Positions 17,621-27,432 of a DNA stretch of 64,000 nucleotides are shown here, in pieces. A program made the translations under genes and the position numbers. The stretch comes from an uncultured Prevotellaceae bacterium (GTDB lineage: Bacteria > Bacteroidota > Bacteroidia > Bacteroidales > Bacteroidaceae). The notes under the pieces were generated by a model that saw only the letters and a program-made list of their open reading frames with translations, did no database searches and had not been told where the DNA came from. Each line of letters begins with the position of its first letter. The stretch's first letter is position 1. Where the stretch lies: NCBI GenBank assembly GCA_946188345.1, contig CAMHUI010000010.1, positions 1-64,000 of the forward strand. Direction: 5' to 3'.

Positions 17621-20497
17621 TTATTTCTTGATGACCTTGGCCGTGAGTGTGCCTGCGGGCGTGGTGGCTGCGAGGACATAGGTTCCGCCGGGCAGGCCCG
17701 AGAGGTCGACGGTGTCGCGGTCGGCGGATGTGATGACGGCCTGTGCACCCTTTGTGCTATAGAGTGTCAGTCGGGTGACCTCGGCGTCGGCGGTCCAGTG
17801 CAGCTCGTCGCTGACGGGGTTGGGCCACACGGCCAGACGAGCTTTCTTTTTCGACTTCTTGGGCTGCTTGATGTCGGTCGTGGGCTGCTGGCCGAAGATG
17901 TGCCATCCGGCACTGACCAGATAGACCTGCCGGCCGTCTTCATAGCCGAGGTAGGTATTGCCCTCTACGTCGGCGGCCTTGCGGTTGCCGTCGTAGATGG
18001 TCTCGTCTTCTGCCGCTGGCACATAAACGGTGGCGGTGGTGCCGACGGGAACGGTGACATGGATGGTCATGCTGCCCGTCTCGGCATCCTTGGTCCAGCT
18101 GACGCCTGTCAGGCCGTAGGGCGTAGGCTTCCATGCCTCGCAGGAGTTGACGCCTGTGGCGGGCTGGGGGTCTACGATGAAGTGCTGGTAGCCCGCCGAG
18201 ATGCCGTCGTGGCGGATGCCGGCGAGGGCCTGGTAGAACCAGGTGCCGATGCCGTTGTAGCAGTTGTGCACACGGCTGCGCTCGCCGTTCCAGTATTCCC
18301 ATGTGGTGGTAGCTCCGTTGTTGATCATGTTAAGGTAGCCGGGATAGTCGGGTTGGCGGAGTATCTCGGCCATGAGGTCGGCCTGCCGCTCGCGCACGGC
18401 CCACTCGGTGAAGATGGGTACGCCGAAGAGTCCCGCTGCGATGTGGGTCTTGTATTTGCCTCGGCAGTCGCGCAGGAAGCGCTGGTTGATGCGTTCGGCG
18501 AGGCCCTCGCTGGTGGGCACGCCGGCAAGGATGGCATACGACTGGTCAAGCTGAGTGCCGTTGGCATAGTAGTAGGCCGGATGGAAATATTTGGCATGGA
18601 TGGCCGCATTGCGAGCCTGCCGGCGCTCCTCAAACTGCTGCGCCTCGTCGTCTTTGCCGAGCAGGCGTGCCATGGTGGCCATATTGCCGAGGCAGTCGCT
18701 CACAAAACAGTTGTTGGCATGGATGACAGACTCTCCGCCCACGTCGACGCCATCGGGTGCGAGCCAGTCGCCCAGGAACCACATGCGGTTGCTGGTATCG
18801 GGCCAGGGCTGCAGCAGACCGTCGACGGAGTATTTGTCTACGTAGTCGAACCATAGCTTCATCTGCTCATAGTATCGCTCCATGGGTCGGCGGTCGCCGT
18901 AGTTCAGATACATGCGCCAGGGGGCTTTGATGAAGAAGCCGCACCAGTAGGGTCCGCCACCTCCGCCTCCGGCCGGTGCCACGTGGGGCAGCGAGCCGTC
19001 GGCCTCGACGTTGTCGCTCCAGGCCGAGAGCCAGTTCATATAGGTAGGTGCCACGTCGTACATGGTCTGCAGCGTCATCGTCGACGAGTTGCCGTCGCCA
19101 CCATAGCCGGTGCGCTCGAGGTGGGGGCAGTCTACCATATAGCCCGAGAAGGTCAGACATTGCATGGTATAGTGAATCATGTCATGAACGGCATTGAGTT
19201 CCTTGTCAGAACATACGAACGACGAAACGTTGCCGCTCTTCGGCAGGGCACTCAGCTGCAGGGCCTCGGCCTTGACACTGGGAGCTCCGCTGATGCGCAC
19301 GTAGCGGAAGGCGTGGTGATGGAAACGGTTGCAGAAGCTGTCGTTTCCCTTGCCATGGGAAATATAGACGTCGCTCTCGCCCTGGCTCTCGAACGTTCCG
19401 CCAAGGGGAATATAGTCGGTGTATTCCATCGTGACCATGTTGCTCCTGGAAAGGCCTTCAAAGTCGGCCTTCAGCCATCCGGTGATGACTCGGCCGAAGT
19501 CGATGACGATGCTGCCGTCGGCCTGTGGGGTGATGGTCTGGGGCTGAAGGCGGTCGATGATGCGGTTGCCCTCGAAGAGCTGTGGCGTGGCTCGCATGCC
19601 GGTCACCTCGTAGTGCTTGGCCTGATACCATCGCTCGGGGACGATGGTGTTGAGGCGTTCGCCGCCAAACTGTAGCGGCCACCAGTTGCCGGTGTAGCTA
19701 TAGCCCGTAGAGGAGGCCTTCCAGGAAGTGTCCGTCTTGCTGAGCGTCTGCCACGAGCCTTTCACCAGCTGGCATACCTCGGCTTTGAGCAGCGGAGTGC
19801 TGTATGGGGCCTTGAAGGTGGTACTCTTAAACCATCCCTGCCCCAGCCACACGATGATGTCGTTGTCGCCCGAGTGCAGATAGGGTGACAGGTCGTAGGT
19901 CACGATGAGTGAATGTCGGTCGAGCTGCGAGACAGCAGGCTGCAGCACATAGTCGCCCACCCGCTCGCCATTGACGAAGACCTCATGATAGCCCAGCGAG
20001 TTGATGTGGGCGAAGACGGGGCCCTGCTTCAGGTCGTCGACGTGGATATCCGTACGCACCTTAGTGACGTCTCCCTCATAGCCGATATAATCGCCCGGCA
20101 TGCCGTCGAGGATGCCGACGGCAAAGCGTTGGGGCTCGGTCCACTCTGAGGGTCGGTCGTTCTCATCCCATGTGCGGAGCCGCCAATAGCACAGCTGTCT
20201 GCTCGTGAGCGGCTGACCGCCATAAGCCACCAGCACTTGCTCGGCTGACGACACCTTGCCACTGGACCATAGGTCGGCCTGCCCTGTGACCAGGGCTGCT
20301 GCGTCGGAGCCCACCTGCAGCTCATAGGCCGTCTGGCGCTGGCCGGCATGCGTCAGCCGGTGTTTCCAACTGAAGTGAGGCACCGTGGTGTCGATGCCCA
20401 ACGGCTCATGAAGATTCTCGCAAAGCAGATCATAGACCTCGGCGCGGCCATAAGCAACAGACACAAGAGAAAAGATAATCAGAAATATACGCTTCAT
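17621..20497 (-). CDS. Alpha-L-rhamnosidase (GH78-like) with C-terminal T9SS sorting domain
   Basis: 958 aa; LCENLHEPLGIDTTVPHFSWK N-term, DCPHLERTGYGGDGN; C-term ARLAVWPNPVSDELHW...LSGLPGGTYVLAATTPAGTLTAKVIKK. Confidence 0.9.
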   Translation of the reverse strand: MKRIFLIIFSLVSVAYGRAEVYDLLCENLHEPLGIDTTVPHFSWKHRLTHAGQRQTAYELQVGSDAAALVTGQADLWSSGKVSSAEQVLVAYGGQPLTSRQLCYWRLRTWDENDRPSEWTEPQRFAVGILDGMPGDYIGYEGDVTKVRTDIHVDDLKQGPVFAHINSLGYHEVFVNGERVGDYVLQPAVSQLDRHSLIVTYDLSPYLHSGDNDIIVWLGQGWFKSTTFKAPYSTPLLKAEVCQLVKGSWQTLSKTDTSWKASSTGYSYTGNWWPLQFGGERLNTIVPERWYQAKHYEVTGMRATPQLFEGNRIIDRLQPQTITPQADGSIVIDFGRVITGWLKADFEGLSRSNMVTMEYTDYIPLGGTFESQGESDVYISHGKGNDSFCNRFHHHAFRYVRISGAPSVKAEALQLSALPKSGNVSSFVCSDKELNAVHDMIHYTMQCLTFSGYMVDCPHLERTGYGGDGNSSTMTLQTMYDVAPTYMNWLSAWSDNVEADGSLPHVAPAGGGGGGPYWCGFFIKAPWRMYLNYGDRRPMERYYEQMKLWFDYVDKYSVDGLLQPWPDTSNRMWFLGDWLAPDGVDVGGESVIHANNCFVSDCLGNMATMARLLGKDDEAQQFEERRQARNAAIHAKYFHPAYYYANGTQLDQSYAILAGVPTSEGLAERINQRFLRDCRGKYKTHIAAGLFGVPIFTEWAVRERQADLMAEILRQPDYPGYLNMINNGATTTWEYWNGERSRVHNCYNGIGTWFYQALAGIRHDGISAGYQHFIVDPQPATGVNSCEAWKPTPYGLTGVSWTKDAETGSMTIHVTVPVGTTATVYVPAAEDETIYDGNRKAADVEGNTYLGYEDGRQVYLVSAGWHIFGQQPTTDIKQPKKSKKKARLAVWPNPVSDELHWTADAEVTRLTLYSTKGAQAVITSADRDTVDLSGLPGGTYVLAATTPAGTLTAKVIKK

Positions 20498-20515
20498 AAC
20501 TTAAAAATATTTCGG

Positions 20516-20523
20516 CAAAGATA
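20516..20523 (-). promoter_or_regulatory. Putative -7 box for the rhamnosidase gene
   Basis: CAAAGATA (+) = TATCTTTG (-). Confidence 0.5.
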
Positions 20524-20659
20524 GTCAAAAAAAAGCCTTTCTGCAAAGAAAACGACAGAAAATGAAGACGTTTTGTCAAAAATCAAAGCTTTTCCGACGG
20601 AAGTAACGTAAAAAAACTAAAAACTCATTGCAAAGTTTGGCTGAAAGGAAAAGACATCG

Positions 20660-20667
20660 TAATTTTG
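20660..20667 (+). promoter_or_regulatory. Putative -7 box for the thioredoxin/ABC export operon
   Basis: TAATTTTG ~40 nt upstream of ATG 20707. Confidence 0.45.
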
Positions 20668-20706
20668 CACTATCGATTTACACAAAAAAAACGAGAAGAA
20701 ACCAAT

Positions 20707-21318
20707 ATGAAGAAATTATTAGCATTTGCAGTGTGCATCGCTGCCGTAGTCGCAGTTGTGCTACTGATTGTGAAAAACTCCAAGGGTGGCAGTCAGCCGG
20801 AAGTGCAGGAACCAACCGAAGCCGAAGACGATGACGCCAAATACGCCACAGCGCTTTTGAAACCTGGTACCGAGGCTCCCGACTTCACGCTGAAGACGCC
20901 CGAAGGAAAGGAAGTGTCGCTGAGCGACTATCGCGGTCAGTACGTGGTGCTCGACTTCTGGGCCTCATGGTGCCCCGACTGCAGGAAAGACATCCCGCAG
21001 GTAAAGGCCATGCACGAAGCTTATACCGACGTGGTATTCCTGAGCGTATCGTTCGACACCGAGGCAGAGAAATGGACGAAGTGCATCGATGAGAACCAGA
21101 TGGACTGGGTGCACGTAAGCCCCCTCACCAAGTGGAAGACAAAAAACGCCGACGGCACCCAGCAGGTGCTCATAGCCGTGGCCGAGGACTACCACGTGGA
21201 GTGGATTCCCTCGATGTATCTCATCAATCCTGAGGGGAAGGTGGTCATCGGTACGGTGATGTCAGAGAAAATCAGCAACGCCCTTGCAACTATCTCCCCT
21301 CGCCGCGCGTCAGAATAG
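20707..21318 (+). CDS. TlpA-like thioredoxin family protein
   Basis: GTEAPDFTLKTPEGKEVSLSDYRGQYVVLDFWASWCPDCRKDIP. Confidence 0.93.
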   Translation: MKKLLAFAVCIAAVVAVVLLIVKNSKGGSQPEVQEPTEAEDDDAKYATALLKPGTEAPDFTLKTPEGKEVSLSDYRGQYVVLDFWASWCPDCRKDIPQVKAMHEAYTDVVFLSVSFDTEAEKWTKCIDENQMDWVHVSPLTKWKTKNADGTQQVLIAVAEDYHVEWIPSMYLINPEGKVVIGTVMSEKISNALATISPRRASE

Positions 21319-21321
21319 TAT

Positions 21322-22026
21322 ATGATACACCTGCAAGACATCAACAAGACCTACTTCGGTGCCCAGCCGCTGCATGTGCTCAAGGGCATCTCGCTCGACA
21401 TTGAGGCTGGCGAGTTCGTGAGCATCATGGGCGCTTCGGGCTCGGGGAAGTCTACATTATTAAATATATTAGGCATCCTCGACAACTACGACACCGGCGA
21501 ATACTGGCTCGACGGCACGCTTATCAAGGACCTCTCAGAGCGGAAGGCTGCCGAATACCGCAACCGCATGATTGGCTTCATCTTCCAGTCGTTCAACCTC
21601 ATCGGCTTCAAGACGGCGGTAGAGAACGTGGAACTCCCGCTGTTCTATCAGGGTGTATCACGAAAGAAACGCCACCAGATGGCCCTGGAGTATCTGGAAC
21701 GGCTGGGACTGCTCGACTGGGCTACCCACTATCCCAACGAGCTCTCCGGCGGACAGCGACAGCGAGTAGCCATCGCACGTGCCCTCATCACCCAGCCACG
21801 CATCATCCTGGCCGACGAGCCTACGGGCGCGCTCGACTCAAAGACATCTGTCGAGGTCATGCAGCTGCTGAAAGAACTAAACGAGCAGGACCACATGACG
21901 GAAATCATCGTCACCCACGACCCCAACGTGGCCAACCAGACAAAGCGCATCATCCGCATCGTGGACGGAGTGATTGAGAGCCCCTCCCTAACACTACCCC
22001 AAGGGGAAGGAAGCGCCGGCCGGTAG
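21322..22026 (+). CDS. ABC transporter ATP-binding protein (MacB/LolD type)
   Basis: MGASGSGKSTLLNILG, LSGGQRQRVAIARAL, ADEPTGALD. Confidence 0.95.
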   Translation: MIHLQDINKTYFGAQPLHVLKGISLDIEAGEFVSIMGASGSGKSTLLNILGILDNYDTGEYWLDGTLIKDLSERKAAEYRNRMIGFIFQSFNLIGFKTAVENVELPLFYQGVSRKKRHQMALEYLERLGLLDWATHYPNELSGGQRQRVAIARALITQPRIILADEPTGALDSKTSVEVMQLLKELNEQDHMTEIIVTHDPNVANQTKRIIRIVDGVIESPSLTLPQGEGSAGR

Positions 22027-22064
22027 GGGTAATCATAATTTCTCATTACTAATTACTCATTTAA

Positions 22065-23321
22065 TTGGAGATACTGAACGAGATTTGGTCTACGGCGAAG
22101 CGCAACAAGCTTCGCACCGCGCTGACGGGATTTGCCGTGGCGTGGGGCATCTTCATGCTCATCACCCTGCTCGGCGCCGGCAACGGACTCATCCATGCCG
22201 TCACGCAGAACTCAGACCGATTCCTCAATAACTCCATGATGGTTTACGGATGGCAGACATCCAAACCCTATGACGGACTGAAAGAAGGCCGATGGATTCA
22301 GCTGCAACAGAAAGACTTCGACGCCACGGCAACGGAGTTTCCACAGCACATAGACCAGGTGGGAGCGGAACTATCGCAGAGCACCGTCACCATAAGCAAC
22401 GGAGAATACTACATCAGCACCCAGCTGTCGGGAGTATTCCCCAACCATGCCATCATCAACAAGACCGAGATGCGCTATGGCCGCTTCATCAACGACATCG
22501 ACATCAAAGACCAACGCAAGGTGCTCGTCATCAGCGAAGACCAGGCTAAGGAACTCTCGCCCAACCGCCCCGCAACGCTCATCGGGCGGCATGTGAACCT
22601 CGACAACATCGCCTTCCAAGTGATAGGCATCACCAAGGCCGACGAAAGCCAGATGAGCAACAGGGTCTTCACGGCCTTCTCTACCCTGCGCACCATGTAT
22701 AACCACGGCGACCGCGTGGGTAACATCGCCTTCTCCTTTCATGGGCTGAACTCGATGAAGGACAACGAGAACTTCGAGAAAGCTTACCGCGCCCGGATAC
22801 TTAAGAACCACCGTGCCGCGCCTGACGACGAGAGCGCCCTGTGGCTGTGGAACCGCTTCACGCAGAACCTCCAGATGAACACCGGCATGAACATCATCCG
22901 CACGGCCCTCTGGATTATCGGCATCTTCACCCTGCTCTCGGGCATCGTAGGCGTGTCGAACATCATGCTCATCACCGTCAAGGAACGCACCCGCGAATTT
23001 GGCATCCGCAAGGCCATCGGAGCCAAACCATCCCAGATACTCCGACTGATTATTATCGAGAGCATCGTCATCACCACCTTCTTCGGATATATCGGCATGC
23101 TTCTCGGCATCGCCGCCAACCAATACATGGACGCCACCCTCGGCCACGAGAAGGTGAGCACCGGACTCTTTGAGGCCACGATGTTTGTCAACCCCACCGT
23201 GGGCATTACCACCTGCATCGAGGCCACCCTCGTCATGATTATCGCTGGCACCATTGCCGGACTCATCCCGGCCCGCAAGGCAGCACAGATACGACCCATT
23301 GAAGCACTGAGAGCAGAATGA
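22065..23321 (+). CDS. MacB-like ABC transporter permease (apparent TTG start)
   Basis: FtsX-like C-term: SNIMLITVKERTREFGIRKAIGAKPSQILRLIIIES, PARKAAQIRPIEALRAE. Confidence 0.9.
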   Translation: MEILNEIWSTAKRNKLRTALTGFAVAWGIFMLITLLGAGNGLIHAVTQNSDRFLNNSMMVYGWQTSKPYDGLKEGRWIQLQQKDFDATATEFPQHIDQVGAELSQSTVTISNGEYYISTQLSGVFPNHAIINKTEMRYGRFINDIDIKDQRKVLVISEDQAKELSPNRPATLIGRHVNLDNIAFQVIGITKADESQMSNRVFTAFSTLRTMYNHGDRVGNIAFSFHGLNSMKDNENFEKAYRARILKNHRAAPDDESALWLWNRFTQNLQMNTGMNIIRTALWIIGIFTLLSGIVGVSNIMLITVKERTREFGIRKAIGAKPSQILRLIIIESIVITTFFGYIGMLLGIAANQYMDATLGHEKVSTGLFEATMFVNPTVGITTCIEATLVMIIAGTIAGLIPARKAAQIRPIEALRAE

Positions 23322-24562
23322 AGATTGACATCGATACCTACCACGAGATACTCGAGACGCTGACCCGCAACAAGACGCGCTCGCTGCTGACAGGCTTCGG
23401 CGTGTTCTGGGGTGTCTTCATGCTTGTAGGCCTCATCGGAGGCGGAGCTGGCATGAAGGAGATGCTGTCGAAACAGTTCGAAGGCTTTGCCACCAATGCC
23501 GGATTCGTCTTCGCACAGACCACCACCAAGCCCTACGACGGTTTTCGGAAAGGGCGTTGGTGGGTGATGGACTATAAGGACATTGAACGGCTGAAGGCAC
23601 AGATCCCCGAGCTCGACATCGTCACGCCGAACCTCTCGCGATGGGGGTGCAACGCCGTGCATGGAGACAAAAAGTTCTCGTGCAACGTGAAGGGCCTGCT
23701 GCCCGACTATGCCAACGTCGAGCAACCCCGACTGCGCTACGGCCGCTTTCTCAACGACATGGATATAGCCCAGCGGCGCAAGGTTTGCGTCATCGGAAAG
23801 AAAGTCTACAAGAACCTCTTCCCACAAGGCGGCAACCCCTGTGGCGAGCTGGTGCGCATCGACTCCACCTACTACAGCGTGGTGGGAGTCGACTACAACG
23901 AGGGAAATGTCAGCATCAACGGCAATGCCGACGAGAGCGTCTGCATCCCGATGAGCCTCATGCAGCAGGCCTATCACATGGGCAACCACGTCGACATGAT
24001 CTGTCTGACGGGTAAGCGGGGCGTGACGATGAGCGAGGTGGCACCCAGAATCCGGGAGGTCATCGCCCGTGCCCACCATATAGACCCCACCGACGAGAAG
24101 GCCGTCACCGTGTTCAACACCGAGATACTGTTCGGCATGATGGACAGCATGTTCCGAGGAGTCAACCTGCTCATCTGGCTCGTCGGCATAGGAACGCTGC
24201 TGGCCGGTGCCATCGGAGTCTCCAACATCATGATGGTGACGGTGAAGGAGCGCACGACGGAGATAGGCATCCGCCGTGCCATCGGTGCCACGCCGCGCAA
24301 CATCCTCTCGCAAATCATCTCTGAGAGCATCCTGCTGACGGCTGTGGCGGGCATGAGCGGCATCCTTTTTGCCGTGCTGGTGCTGCAGATGCTTGAGCTG
24401 GCCAATACCACCGAAGGCGTCCCCGAGGCCCACTTCCAGGTGAGTTTCTGGACAGCCCTCGGGGCGGTAGCGCTGCTCAGCCTGCTGGGCGTGCTGGCAG
24501 GACTGGCACCGGCAGGAAGGGCCATGGCCATCAAACCCGTAGATGCTATGAGGGAAGAATAA
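23318..24562 (+). CDS. MacB-like ABC transporter permease (second paralogue)
   Basis: SNIMMVTVKERTTEIGIRRAIGATPRNIL, PAGRAMAIKPVDAMREE; ATGA overlap with the preceding gene. Confidence 0.92.
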   Translation: MKIDIDTYHEILETLTRNKTRSLLTGFGVFWGVFMLVGLIGGGAGMKEMLSKQFEGFATNAGFVFAQTTTKPYDGFRKGRWWVMDYKDIERLKAQIPELDIVTPNLSRWGCNAVHGDKKFSCNVKGLLPDYANVEQPRLRYGRFLNDMDIAQRRKVCVIGKKVYKNLFPQGGNPCGELVRIDSTYYSVVGVDYNEGNVSINGNADESVCIPMSLMQQAYHMGNHVDMICLTGKRGVTMSEVAPRIREVIARAHHIDPTDEKAVTVFNTEILFGMMDSMFRGVNLLIWLVGIGTLLAGAIGVSNIMMVTVKERTTEIGIRRAIGATPRNILSQIISESILLTAVAGMSGILFAVLVLQMLELANTTEGVPEAHFQVSFWTALGAVALLSLLGVLAGLAPAGRAMAIKPVDAMREE

Positions 24563-24581
24563 TCCCAGAAAACCTTGAAAT

Positions 24582-24621
24582 TCCTAGAATATCCTAGGAA
24601 ATCCTAAGAGATCCTAGAAAG
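24582..24621. repeat. 10-bp tandem repeat, 4 units
   Basis: TCCTAGAATA TCCTAGGAAA TCCTAAGAGA TCCTAGAAAG. Confidence 0.85.
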
Positions 24622-24646
24622 AAAACAAAAGAAAAAAGATAAAGAT

Positions 24647-25744
24647 ATGAAGAAGTATTTTAGATTTATCGTCCTGGCCCTGTTGGCCTTGGTATTCATC
24701 GGGATGTTCATATTCCTGTGGCAGAAGTCACGCCCGACGCCCGTCACCTTCGAAGAGTTCACCCCCACGGTGATGGACCTGCGGCGCACAACCGTCGTAA
24801 CGGGAAAGATTGAACCGCGCAACGAAGTCAACGTGAAGCCCCAGATATCTGGCATCATCACCGAGATACTCAAGGAGGCCGGCCAGACCGTCAGCGAGGG
24901 AGAAATCATCGCCAAGGTGAAGGTCGTGCCCGACATGGCCCAGCTGAGCAACGCCGAAGCCCGCGTCAGGCTCTCGGAAATCAACGTGGCGCAGGCGAAG
25001 ACGGACTTCGACCGCGAAAAGGTGCTCTTCGACAAAGGCCTCGTCTCGGCCGAAGAGTATGAGAAGGTGAAGCAGGCCTACGACCAGTCGCGCGAAGAAG
25101 TGGCTGCAGCCCGTGACAACCTTGGCGTCGTGCGCGACGGCGTTTCGCAGAGCAATGCCTCTGCTTCGTCGACGCTCATCCGCTCGACTATCACCGGACT
25201 CATCCTCAACATCCCCGTGAAGGTGGGCAACTCGGTCATCAACAGCAACACCTTCAACGACGGCACCACCATCGCCACCGTGGCCAACATGTCGGACCTC
25301 ATCTTCCGAGGTAACATCGACGAGACCGAGGTGGGTCAGCTCACTCCCGGACAGAACATGCGCATCACCATCGGAGCACTGCAGCAGGCCGAGACGCTCA
25401 CAGCCCAGCTGGAGTATATCTCGCCGAAAGCCACCGAGAGCAACGGAGCCAACCAGTTTGAAATCAAAGCTGCCATCAACCTTCAGAACACCAACGACCA
25501 GCTGCGCGCCGGCTACTCGGCCAACGCCGAAATCGTGCTGGCAGAGGCCCTGCAGGTGCTGACCGTGCCCGAGAGCACCATCGAGTTCAGCGGCGACTCC
25601 ACATTCGTCTACGTCAAGACTGCTGCTGACTATGAGCGCCGCGCCGTCACAACCGGACTCTCCGACGGCATTAACATCGAAGTGAAGTCGGGTCTGAAGG
25701 CAACAGAGACCGTACGCGGCCCGCAGAAGATTGCTGAACAATAA
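24647..25744 (+). CDS. Periplasmic adaptor subunit (MacA/HlyD family)
   Basis: VTGKIEPRNEVNVKPQISGIITEIL...VGNSVIN...LTPGQNMRITI. Confidence 0.93.
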   Translation: MKKYFRFIVLALLALVFIGMFIFLWQKSRPTPVTFEEFTPTVMDLRRTTVVTGKIEPRNEVNVKPQISGIITEILKEAGQTVSEGEIIAKVKVVPDMAQLSNAEARVRLSEINVAQAKTDFDREKVLFDKGLVSAEEYEKVKQAYDQSREEVAAARDNLGVVRDGVSQSNASASSTLIRSTITGLILNIPVKVGNSVINSNTFNDGTTIATVANMSDLIFRGNIDETEVGQLTPGQNMRITIGALQQAETLTAQLEYISPKATESNGANQFEIKAAINLQNTNDQLRAGYSANAEIVLAEALQVLTVPESTIEFSGDSTFVYVKTAADYERRAVTTGLSDGINIEVKSGLKATETVRGPQKIAEQ

Positions 25745-25878
25745 GCCGTTTTATTGACTTAGTGCCTGGGGGTGGCGCATGACAATCCGACATTCAGCGT
25801 CCGACAACCGGAAGTCCAGCGATTAACAACACCCTTATCAGCCGCTATACTTCCTCCCCCTCTCCCTGCCATCCGCAC

Positions 25879-25919
25879 AAAAAAGCCGGACTCCTCCACC
25901 ATGAGGACTCCGGCTTTTT
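25879..25919. terminator. Bidirectional intrinsic terminator between macA-like and rseP
   Basis: AAAAAAGCCGGACTCCTC...GAGGACTCCGGCTTTTT. Confidence 0.85.
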
Positions 25920-25962
25920 GTATAAACAGGGAGAAGAGAAGCTGATTGTCCCGTTCTATCTC

Positions 25963-27360
25963 CTACATCACTCCAATCCAGCGCAGCACGTCGTTGAGGT
26001 TGGCCACGATAAGCAGGAGCAGCACGATGCCGAATCCTACGTACTCGGCCTTCACCATGAAGTTGTCGGAAGGCTTGCGGCCTGTTATCATCTCATAGAT
26101 GAGGAACAGCACGTGCCCGCCGTCAAGGGCTGGTATGGGCAGGATGTTCATGAAGGCAAGGATGATGCTGAGGAAGGCTGTCATGAGCCAGAAGGCGTGC
26201 CAGTCCCAAGTTGACGGGAAGAGGTTGCCGATGGTTCCGAAGCCGCCGAGCGATTTTGCGCCGTCCTTCGTGAAGACGTATTTCATGTCGCCCACATAGC
26301 CGGCAAGGACTTTCCATCCATACTTCACGCCGGCAGGAAAGCTCTTCACGAAGCCATAGCTGACGTGGGTCTCCTGATAGTCTTCGTAGACATTGCGTGG
26401 CATGAAGCCGAGTTTCATGTCTTCGGTCAGCGTGGCATTGGCCGGGAAGGTGATGGTGTCAGTGCCGTTATAGCGCTCGAAGGCTATCATGACCTGTCGC
26501 AGTGCCAGGCTGTCTTCATGGGTCTTTGCGTCGACGAGGCCGTCGGTGAGCCGTCCCAGCTGGTCGGTGAGTTCGTTGAACGAGTCGATGGGCTTGTCGT
26601 TGATTGCTACTATCTTATCGCCTTTCTGCAGTCCCGTCATCGAGGCCGGGCTGTCAGGGATGATGCTGTCGACGACAGCAGGTACGAGGGGTGAGACGAA
26701 ACGCGGCGAAGACTGCAGCATGCCCAGCATGTTCAGGTTGCCTGGCAGGGCGATGGTCATCTCCTCGCCGTTGCGGATGACGGTGGCCTCACGGGCCTTC
26801 GACAGGTCACGGTATAGGTCGCCACCAAAGGTCTTGAAGGTGCCGCGGTCGGTAGAGACGAGGATGTCGCCGTCTTCGAAGCCAAGGGCCTTGGCCTCCT
26901 GGTTGAACTTCATTCCGAGCGTCATATCCTTAGGCTGGATGTAGTCCTCACCCCAGGCGAAGAGCACCATGGCATAGATGAACAGGGCGAGCAGGAAGTT
27001 CACCAGCACGCCGCCTATCATGATAAGCAGGCGCTGCCAGGCTGGCTTGGTGCGGAACTCCCAAGGCTGTTCGGGCTGCTTCATCTGCTCGGTGTCAAAC
27101 GACTCGTCTATCATGCCGGCAATCTTGCAGTAGCCGCCCAGCGGCAGCCAGCCGATACCATACTGGGTGTCGCTCTTCTTGGGTTTCCACTTCAACAGGG
27201 AACCGTCCCACTTGCCGATGCCGGCGTCGAAAAACATATAGAACTTTTCGACGCGCACGCCGAAGAGCTTGGAGAAAAAGAAGTGTCCGCCCTCGTGAAG
27301 CAACACGAGAAGCGAGATGGCCAGAATGAACTGGAGCAGTTTAATCAGAAATATTTCCAT
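25963..27360 (-). CDS. rseP: RIP metalloprotease RseP
   Basis: HEGGHFFFSKLFGVRVEKF, PDZ segment, NILPIPALDGGHVLF. Confidence 0.95.
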   Translation of the reverse strand: MEIFLIKLLQFILAISLLVLLHEGGHFFFSKLFGVRVEKFYMFFDAGIGKWDGSLLKWKPKKSDTQYGIGWLPLGGYCKIAGMIDESFDTEQMKQPEQPWEFRTKPAWQRLLIMIGGVLVNFLLALFIYAMVLFAWGEDYIQPKDMTLGMKFNQEAKALGFEDGDILVSTDRGTFKTFGGDLYRDLSKAREATVIRNGEEMTIALPGNLNMLGMLQSSPRFVSPLVPAVVDSIIPDSPASMTGLQKGDKIVAINDKPIDSFNELTDQLGRLTDGLVDAKTHEDSLALRQVMIAFERYNGTDTITFPANATLTEDMKLGFMPRNVYEDYQETHVSYGFVKSFPAGVKYGWKVLAGYVGDMKYVFTKDGAKSLGGFGTIGNLFPSTWDWHAFWLMTAFLSIILAFMNILPIPALDGGHVLFLIYEMITGRKPSDNFMVKAEYVGFGIVLLLLIVANLNDVLRWIGVM

Positions 27361-27432
27361 TCTTCAATTATGATTTTTTACTTTTGACTTTTGAGTTGCC
27401 GCAGGCAACCATTCTTATTCACCATTCCGACA

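Noticed and set aside
22784-24433. 549-aa minus-strand ORF antisense to the ABC permeases
   Set aside because: Antisense open frame over well-recognised permease genes; low-complexity His/Asp-rich translation.
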